Shown one piece after another: positions 59,064 through 64,000 of a DNA stretch of 64,000 nt; within the stretch, counting starts at the first letter, position 1, and every line of letters starts with the position of its first letter. The position numbers and the translations under genes are program-made. The notes beneath the pieces are model-generated. The model saw only the letters and a list, made by a program, of their open reading frames with translations. It did not search any database and was not told where the DNA came from. Location of the stretch: contig JAFAYV010000088.1 of assembly GCA_019240115.1 (NCBI GenBank), positions 22,867 to 86,866 of the forward strand. Reading direction: 5' to 3'. This DNA comes from Solirubrobacterales bacterium. Lineage in GTDB: Bacteria > Actinomycetota > Thermoleophilia > Solirubrobacterales > Solirubrobacteraceae.

Positions 59064-59216
59064 GTGAGCGATGCCGTGAAGGTGTTCTGGAAGTGGGAGG
59101 ACGAGGAAGACGACGGAGAGGGTGTGGGGCCCGTCTGGGTCCAAAACACCGACGACTCGACGGTCGGCTGGGAGCAGTGGGTTCGCCGCTCCGTTGCTGA
59201 GGCTTACGCGACCTAG
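59064..59216 (+). CDS. Possible 50-residue acidic protein
   Basis: A GTG-started frame (59064) encodes 50 residues: VSDAVKVFWKWEDEEDDGEG then GPVWVQNTDDSTVGWEQWV and a short helix. The Trp- and Asp/Glu-rich composition is unlike random GC-rich frames, so it may be real. No homologue known to me. It lies 115 nt before the TrmH-like gene. Confidence 0.35.
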   Translation: MSDAVKVFWKWEDEEDDGEGVGPVWVQNTDDSTVGWEQWVRRSVAEAYAT

Positions 59217-59330
59217 CACGCCCTGGAGTTCGCGCCCGACGAATAGCTGTGGCTGCCGCCTGACTGAGCGCGGAGGACGACGGCGCTACGCTCGCCGTAT
59301 GATCGATGAAAGGGCGGTAGCCCTGGCGCG

Positions 59331-60098
59331 TTGAGCGCCCACAAATCTGGTCGCAGCGACATCAGTCGTTCCCGCCGCCAACGCCGGCCCGGCTGCTGGG
59401 ACCACCTCGTTGTTGCGCCGCTATGGGTCGCCTTTCAGGCGAACCTCGGAACCCTGCTGCGGACCTGCGATGCAGTCGGAGCGTGCATCGCGGTTCCTGA
59501 CACGAAGCATTACCGCGCGGCCCTTGGCCACGGCGACACGTTAGGCCCTCGCCGCCGACCGTGTACCCATTGGATCCGCACCAACAAGGAGCGGTGGATC
59601 GCGCCACAGCGGGCGGACGGTTGGCGAATCGTGGCCGTCGAGCTGGCCGATGGCGCGATCGGGCTTCCTCGACTCGAACCTGCCACGCGGCGGACGGTCG
59701 TCCTGCTCGGCCATGAATGGCACGGAATCCCGGACGAGCACGTCGAAGCCGCTGACCTGTGTGTCGAGATCCCGATGGTCGGGCGCGGGGCCAGCCTCAA
59801 CGTCGCGGTGGCCGGGAGTCTTGTGCTTTATCGACTCGCCGGGATGTCGGGATCACCCGCACGCTGCCTAACCTTGCGGTTGCGTGGGCGTGTCCAACAG
59901 CAAGGAACAGGATTCGGACCTGGCCGAAGCGATTGCCCGGCGTGGTTGCATCCTGCGCGGCATTGTCGGCTCGACCGTGCACGGGCTGTCCAATCCCGGA
60001 ACCGACGACCGCGACGAGATGGGAGCCTGCATCGAGCCACGCGAGTACGTGACGGGCCTGCGGTCCTTCGAGCACTGGGTGTTCCGCACCCAGCCTGA
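59331..60098 (+). CDS. TrmH/SpoU-family RNA methyltransferase, 3' end disturbed
   Basis: A SPOUT-fold RNA 2'-O-methyltransferase. Motif 1 is FQANLGTLLRTCDAVGA. Motifs 2 and 3 are RTVVLLGHEWHGIP and CVEIPMVGRGASLNVAVAGSLVLYRLAG, the deep-knot SAM site. The domain is complete by about 59860, where family members end, but the frame continues ~80 codons across the next gene in another frame, which suggests a small indel removed the normal stop (another frame stops at 59871). TTG start at 59331. The knot residues are intact, so activity is possible with an abnormal tail. Confidence 0.78.
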   Translation: MSAHKSGRSDISRSRRQRRPGCWDHLVVAPLWVAFQANLGTLLRTCDAVGACIAVPDTKHYRAALGHGDTLGPRRRPCTHWIRTNKERWIAPQRADGWRIVAVELADGAIGLPRLEPATRRTVVLLGHEWHGIPDEHVEAADLCVEIPMVGRGASLNVAVAGSLVLYRLAGMSGSPARCLTLRLRGRVQQQGTGFGPGRSDCPAWLHPARHCRLDRARAVQSRNRRPRRDGSLHRATRVRDGPAVLRALGVPHPA

Positions 60099-60732
60099 AG
60101 GCGCTCTGAGCGGTCCGGGAAAGCTCGACCTGACGATCTACGGCCTGCGCAAGTACTGCCGCTTGGCGCTGAAAGGCAGCCCGACGGTGCTCCTTCTGTT
60201 GTTCATCGAAGGCGACGATGTGCTCGAGCGCGCACAGCTCGGAGCCGAGCTCCAAGCGCTGGCCCCGGCATTCGTATCGGCGCGTGCAGGACGCGCCTGC
60301 CTCGGATACGTCGACGCCCAGCGTCGCGGCCTCGTGGGAGACAGGCACGCCACCCGGACGAGAGAGTTGTCCAGCGAGCATGGCTACGACACCCAAGTCC
60401 GCGATGCACGCGCTGCGCATCGCACACCAGGGGCTGGAACTACTGAACACCGGGCGCGTCACGCTCCCGGTCGCCGAACCGGAACGGAGCCGGCTACTGG
60501 AGGTGCGTCGGGGAGAGGTGCCGCTGCGCGATGCCGCCGCGGCCTCCTGAAGGACTCGCCCCGCAAGGTGCTGCATCGCCTCCACCAGCAATCGGTCCGG
60601 CTGGAGGATACCGTGTTGGCCAGCGCTCTTCCCGAGGAGCCCGACCGCGAAGCCGTGGACCGGTTCCTCGTTGATGCCTACGATCGCGCGTGGTGCGGCG
60701 AGCTTGACCTTCCGGGGCTGAATCTCAGCTGA
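59884..60732 (+). pseudogene. Nucleotidyltransferase-superfamily protein with two indels
   Basis: The 282-codon frame begins with a pol-beta-type nucleotidyltransferase opening: GIVGSTVHGLSNPGTDDRDE with the GS...D-x-D pattern (DDRD), then KLDLTIYGLRKYCRLALKGS. From ~60390 the family sequence (SAMHALRIAHQGLELLNTGR) moves to another frame, and from ~60545 it returns (LKDSPRKVLHRLHQQ, DRFLVDAYDR). Two compensating single-base indels thus scramble ~50 residues. It resembles the stand-alone YcgL-type nucleotidyltransferases of actinobacteria and phages. Confidence 0.65.
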
Positions 60733-60823
60733 TGCACCCATTGCACCCTCGCAGCGGGCCGGAGCACGACCGTCGGCAGGACGCTGCTCTGCGAACGGCG
60801 ATCTTTGCAGGGGCTTCCTGAAA

Positions 60824-60896
60824 TGGAGCTAGCCGGACTCGAACCGGCGACCTCCTGGGTGCGATCCAGGCGCTCTCCCAACTGAGCTATAGCCCC
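60824..60896 (-). tRNA. tRNA-Ala (anticodon CGC)
   Basis: A 73-nt cloverleaf on the minus strand. It has a GGGGCTA acceptor paired with TAGCTCC, D-arm with AGCTCAGTTGGG-AGAGC, anticodon stem CCTGG/CCAGG around the loop ATCGCAC (CGC at 34-36), and T-loop GGTTCGAGTCC. No encoded CCA beyond the final CCA of the acceptor/discriminator region is visible. It reads GCG codons, abundant in this GC-rich genome. Confidence 0.95.
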
Positions 60897-61021
60897 GTGC
60901 GGGCGGCGGCGGCCACTCGGACGTCGGCCGTAGTCTAGTCGTGCCCCGCTTCCGCCGCAGGACTCGATGCAAACAGCTTGACGGGGTCGCTGTCGCGGAT
61001 GACGGGCGGTAGCCTGTGCGC

Positions 61022-61540
61022 ATGGGTCTTCTTGACGACGCGATTCGAGAGCATCTGGACCTCAAGCGGCGCCACGGCGCCGACCCGGCGGAGGTCGAGC
61101 GCGCCGAGCGTGAGGCGCTCGGCCCGGTCAAGCGCAACCGAGAGGCGCCGACGGCTGACGATGTCGACGAGCTGGACGAGGTCGGAGATGTCCACGAGGA
61201 GGCCGGCCACGCGAGCTTTGCCTACGACCAGGCGGCCGACGATCCTTGGACCTACGAGCACGAGTCCGATCTCGACGACGCAGGCTTCGACGAGGCCGAG
61301 TTCCCGGCGCGCGGCGGCCGCTCCCGGATCGACGACGACACGCTCGCGCGCCCGCCCCTCTCGGACCGAACCGCCGCGGGGAGCGAAACGGGCGAGCACG
61401 ACGTCGAGGAGGCGATGGCGGCGCACGAGGAGTCGGAGGACATGCTCGAGGAGACGCCCGAGTTCCTCCAGGACACGCCCGACCACGATCGGTTGTGGTT
61501 CGAGCAGCGTCCGCCGAAGGACTTCGATTTCGACTCCTGA
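61022..61540 (+). CDS. Acidic hypothetical protein
   Basis: A 172-residue, strongly acidic protein. An N-terminal amphipathic helix (MGLLDDAIREHLDLKRRHGA) with adjoining DPAEVERAEREALGPVKR is followed by a disordered Asp/Glu-rich region and a short conserved-looking end (TPDHDRLWFEQRPPKDFDFD). I do not recognise a family, but the helix resembles openings of actinobacterial proteins of unknown function found near tRNA genes. The ATG at 61022 is preferred over GTG 61016. Confidence 0.65.
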   Translation: MGLLDDAIREHLDLKRRHGADPAEVERAEREALGPVKRNREAPTADDVDELDEVGDVHEEAGHASFAYDQAADDPWTYEHESDLDDAGFDEAEFPARGGRSRIDDDTLARPPLSDRTAAGSETGEHDVEEAMAAHEESEDMLEETPEFLQDTPDHDRLWFEQRPPKDFDFDS

Positions 61541-61845
61541 GCAGCGCGCCGGCCGTCCCGGAAAAGGACCACGTCGTGTGGCCGCTCACTCGGCGGCTCG
61601 CTGTGCGGCTCGACGCTGAGCCGCAAGACGACCCGACGATCGGTTTCGAGCGTCGCCACAACCCGCGGCTCGCCGCGCCGTCGGTTCGCGGAACGCCGGG
61701 CTAGCGGTCGTCGATAGCGGCTTCCGGAGCTCCGACCAGCGCGCCGCGCGGCTCATAGGTTTCGCTTACGCGTTTCTTGTCAGTTTGCGAGGCGGGCGGG
61801 CGATCGTGCGTCACTCCAGTCCTCCTGACAAAGGCAGCTAGCGAC

Positions 61846-62115
61846 ATGACAACGCAATCCAGGGCCGCCGCGCGGCGGCTTCGCGTGAGGTCGATCCGAC
61901 GGCGCGTGGCCGGTGCCGGTACGGCCGTCTTCCTCGCCGCCACCGGTGGCGTATTCGTCCAGCTGGTTTCGGGGCACGATCCGGCGCTGGCGAAAAGCGC
62001 CTCGGCACGCTCTGGGTCATCGTTGACGTCGGGCTCGTCCGGCGCGCGTTCGTCGTCGGGGTCGCAGAGCGCGGCTATGGCCTCGGGCGGCGCCGTCACG
62101 ACGAGGGCGTCATGA
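61846..62115 (+). CDS. Small membrane-anchored Ser-rich protein
   Basis: An 89-residue protein. A basic N-terminus (RRLRVRSIRRR) is followed by one membrane helix (VAGAGTAVFLAATGGVFVQLV) and a ~45-residue exported Ser/Ala/Gly-rich tail with SSGARSS and SGGAVTT. Its stop overlaps the ApbE start by 4 nt. By position it could be the membrane partner or flavinylation target of ApbE, but it lacks an FMN-binding domain. The ATG at 61846 is preferred over the upstream GTG. Confidence 0.6.
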   Translation: MTTQSRAAARRLRVRSIRRRVAGAGTAVFLAATGGVFVQLVSGHDPALAKSASARSGSSLTSGSSGARSSSGSQSAAMASGGAVTTRAS

Positions 62116-63074
62116 CCGCCGAGGCGGTGGAGCGCTTCGGCTGCTTCGGCGACGAGTGCGTGGTCCTGGTGGCCGGCGGCGGGCCAGCCGGCCAGGCCAC
62201 CGACGCGGCGGCACGCGCCCGCCGGCGCATGGGCGCCTGCCATGAGCAGTTCTCGCGCTTTGACCCCACCAGCGAGCTCTCGCGGCTGAACCGCAATCCT
62301 CATCGGACGGTCGCGGTCACGCCGGCGATGGCCAGGTTCGTCGAGGTCGCGCTGGCCGCCGCCGAGGCGACGAACGGTCTCGTCGATCCGACCCTGGTTC
62401 GTGGGCTCGAGCGCGCGGGCTACGACCGTCACCTCATCTCGAACTCACTGCCGCTCGAGCGCGCGCTGTCGCTGGCGCCGCCCCGTGCGCCGGCCCGGCC
62501 GCGGCAGCGGGCCGACTGGACTTCGATCGAGGTCGATCGCCGCGCCGGGGCCGTCACCCGGCCACCCGGTGTCGCGCTCGACAGCGGTGGGATCGCAAAG
62601 GGACTGGTCGGCGACATCCTCGCCACCCTGCTCGAGGGCCATGCCGCGTTCGCGATCGAGGCCGCCGGCGACGTCCGCTTCGGTGGCGCCGCCACTTGGC
62701 GCCGTCCCGTTCACGTGACCAGCCCGTTCGACGGCGCGCTCCTGCACGTGTTCGACCTCGTGCGCGGCGCGGCCGCGACCAGCAGCATCGGTCGCCGTGC
62801 CTGGCTCGACCCCGAGGGCCGGCCGGCCCATCACCTGCTCGACCCCGCGACCGGCCGGCCGGCGTTCACCGGCGTCGTCCAGGCCACCGCGCTTGCGCCC
62901 ACCGGCATCGAGGCCGAGACGCGGAGCAAGGCGGCCCTGCTGGTCGGCCCGGACGCCGCGGCCGGCTGGCTTCCCCACGGCGGCCTACTCGTGCTCGACG
63001 ACGGCAGGGTGTCGATGATCGACCCTGCGACGTCGCTCAACGGCGTGCCGTCCACCACCGCGATCGCCGCGTGA
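62112..63074 (+). CDS. FAD:protein FMN transferase (ApbE family)
   Basis: A 320-residue ApbE-like enzyme, which attaches FMN to Thr/Ser of exported proteins using FAD. Family elements are FSRFDPTSELSRLNR (N-terminal), the central VALDSGGIAKGLVGDILATLL, and AIEAAGDVRFGG (Gly-Asp of the FAD site). The C-terminal RPAHHLLDPATGRPA and VVQATALAPTGIEAET carry the metal-site Asp/Thr. No signal peptide is obvious, so it may be cytoplasmic or rely on the preceding protein. It overlaps the upstream gene (ATGA) and is 6 nt from the downstream heme protein gene. Confidence 0.92.
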   Translation: MTAEAVERFGCFGDECVVLVAGGGPAGQATDAAARARRRMGACHEQFSRFDPTSELSRLNRNPHRTVAVTPAMARFVEVALAAAEATNGLVDPTLVRGLERAGYDRHLISNSLPLERALSLAPPRAPARPRQRADWTSIEVDRRAGAVTRPPGVALDSGGIAKGLVGDILATLLEGHAAFAIEAAGDVRFGGAATWRRPVHVTSPFDGALLHVFDLVRGAAATSSIGRRAWLDPEGRPAHHLLDPATGRPAFTGVVQATALAPTGIEAETRSKAALLVGPDAAAGWLPHGGLLVLDDGRVSMIDPATSLNGVPSTTAIAA

Positions 63075-63080
63075 GGGCCG

Positions 63081-63674
63081 ATGAGCGCCTCCGGCCACCT
63101 GTTCTGGATCGCCAGCCGCGGCGCGGGCATCACGGCGCTGCTGCTCGCCAGCACCGCCGTCTGCTACGGCCTCCTGATGGCCGGCCGCGTGGTCAAGGGC
63201 AGCGCGACCGACCGTCGTGCCTACCACGAGATGCTCGGCCTCTCGGTCATGGTCGCCACCGCCGTCCACGGCCTCACCCTGCTCGGCGACGGCTACCTCC
63301 ATCCCAGCCTCCTCGACATCACCATCCCCTTCGCCCTCGGCTACGAGCGCGTCGCCACCACCCTCGGCATCGTCGCCGGCTGGGCCCTCGTCGCCCTCGG
63401 TCTCTCCTTCTACATCCGGAATCGCATCGGACGGGAGCGCTTCAAGCTCATCCACCGGTTCACCCTCCTGGCCTGGCTCGCCGGCCTCGTCCACACCCTG
63501 ATCGAGGGCACCGACGCCGGTCAGCTCTGGTTTCTCGTCCTGCTCGCGATCACCACCGCCCCCTTGGTGCTCCTCTTGGTTCTCCGCGCCACCGGCGCGC
63601 GCCTCGGCCGTGGCGCCCAGCCGACCACGCGCGCACGGGCCGCGGGTCTAGACTCGCGCCCGGCGGGGCCATAG
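63081..63674 (+). CDS. Ferric-reductase-like transmembrane heme protein
   Basis: A 197-residue membrane protein with five to six helices of the ferric-reductase-like (PF01794) type. Candidate heme histidines are in YHEMLGLSVMVATAVHG and FKLIHRFTLLAWLAGLVHTL, two per helix as expected for stacked b hemes. No flavin or NADPH domain follows, as in the short MsrQ/YedZ-like actinobacterial forms paired with ApbE. It probably passes electrons across the membrane, in the same operon as ApbE. Its stop lies just inside the start of tRNA-Ala(TGC). Confidence 0.85.
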   Translation: MSASGHLFWIASRGAGITALLLASTAVCYGLLMAGRVVKGSATDRRAYHEMLGLSVMVATAVHGLTLLGDGYLHPSLLDITIPFALGYERVATTLGIVAGWALVALGLSFYIRNRIGRERFKLIHRFTLLAWLAGLVHTLIEGTDAGQLWFLVLLAITTAPLVLLLVLRATGARLGRGAQPTTRARAAGLDSRPAGP

Positions 63675-63737
63675 CTCAGTTGGGAGAGCGCCTGCTTTGC
63701 AAGCAGGAGGTCGCCGGTTCGAACCCGGCTGGCTCCA
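63665..63737 (+). tRNA. tRNA-Ala (anticodon TGC)
   Basis: A 73-nt cloverleaf: GGGGCCA acceptor with TGGCTCC, the same D-arm and T-arm as tRNA-Ala(CGC), and anticodon stem CCTGC/GCAGG around TTTGCAA (TGC). The 5' end overlaps the last codons of the ferric-reductase-like gene by ~10 nt. Confidence 0.95.
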
Positions 63738-64000
63738 CTGGCCCAGAAGCCCGCCAACGTTGGGTCTTGCCCGCGTCTGGGCGGCCGGTCGTCCTCCGGA
63801 GCGTCCTCATGGAAGCGTTATGGAAGCCTCTGTCCGGATCTCGCCTCTGCAGTCGTACTCGTCCGGCTCGTCGGCTTCCTCGCTGACCGCGCCTGAGGCC
63901 GCCACCGCCTCCACGACGTAGCTGTTCAGGAAGAGAAGGTTGTGTGAGTGACTCCCTCTGACCCGGGGTGCATCCACTCCTCGGCGGGAGACGGGTCCGG
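63738..64000. other. Window end, no recognised gene
   Basis: The last ~260 nt after the tRNA contain no convincing coding frame. Short frames are low-complexity; a gene may begin beyond the window. Confidence 0.4.

Overview
The window is GC-rich chromosomal DNA from an actinobacterium. A deep-branching lineage of the Thermoleophilia/Solirubrobacterales type is my inference from gene content, not a measurement. The evidence is a NucS mismatch endonuclease, an F420-type luciferase-like oxidoreductase, an MreB, an AcnA-type aconitase, PcsB-like coiled-coil peptidoglycan hydrolases, and frequent GTG/TTG starts. There are no rRNAs or phage structural genes, and I saw no CRISPR array.

Positions 1-35.8 kb are ordinary, densely packed chromosome. 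They hold the 3' end of mreB, cell-wall genes (two GT39 membrane glycosyltransferases, one transglycosylase-like and two NlpC/P60-like secreted proteins), nucS with a crotonase, a GroES-like protein with a zinc-ribbon tail opposite a J-domain/TPR protein, ettA, acnA, an M42 peptidase with a HAD phosphatase, typA, an SPFH/NfeD pair and transketolase. The most unusual unit here is 11.84-14.82 kb. A fused homocysteine S-methyltransferase/SAM-dependent methyltransferase overlaps metK by 4 nt, so methyl acceptance, SAM synthesis and methyl donation may be coupled in one operon.

Positions 35.9-43 kb look like an accessory catabolic island. It has a serine hydrolase and an alpha/beta hydrolase on the plus strand, and facing them a minus-strand operon: GntR regulator, SDR, zinc alcohol dehydrogenase, shortened cyclase, and split transketolase N and C subunits. 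Near-identical ATTGT-NN-ACA operators precede both the hydrolase and the GntR operon, so the two sides are probably one regulon. The substrate is not identifiable from sequence.

Positions 43-52.4 kb hold small regulatory and redox units: a Crp-like regulator with a ferritin-like protein, MarR/MFS-pump, MarR/LLM oxidoreductase, an ECF sigma factor with a SnoaL-type tail, and VOC and DHFR-like proteins.

Positions 52.4-60.7 kb are a decaying, mobile-element-rich stretch. An IS5-like element with recognisable inverted repeats carries a pRiA4b ORF3-type passenger gene. Around it lie an HTH remnant, an EAL-domain remnant whose stop overlaps the start of an intact GGDEF protein, and several frameshifted genes (cupin, CGNR, nucleotidyltransferases).

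Positions 60.8-64 kb return to ordered chromosome. tRNA-Ala(CGC) and tRNA-Ala(TGC) bracket an acidic hypothetical gene and an operon of a small membrane protein, an ApbE-type FMN transferase and a ferric-reductase-like heme membrane protein.
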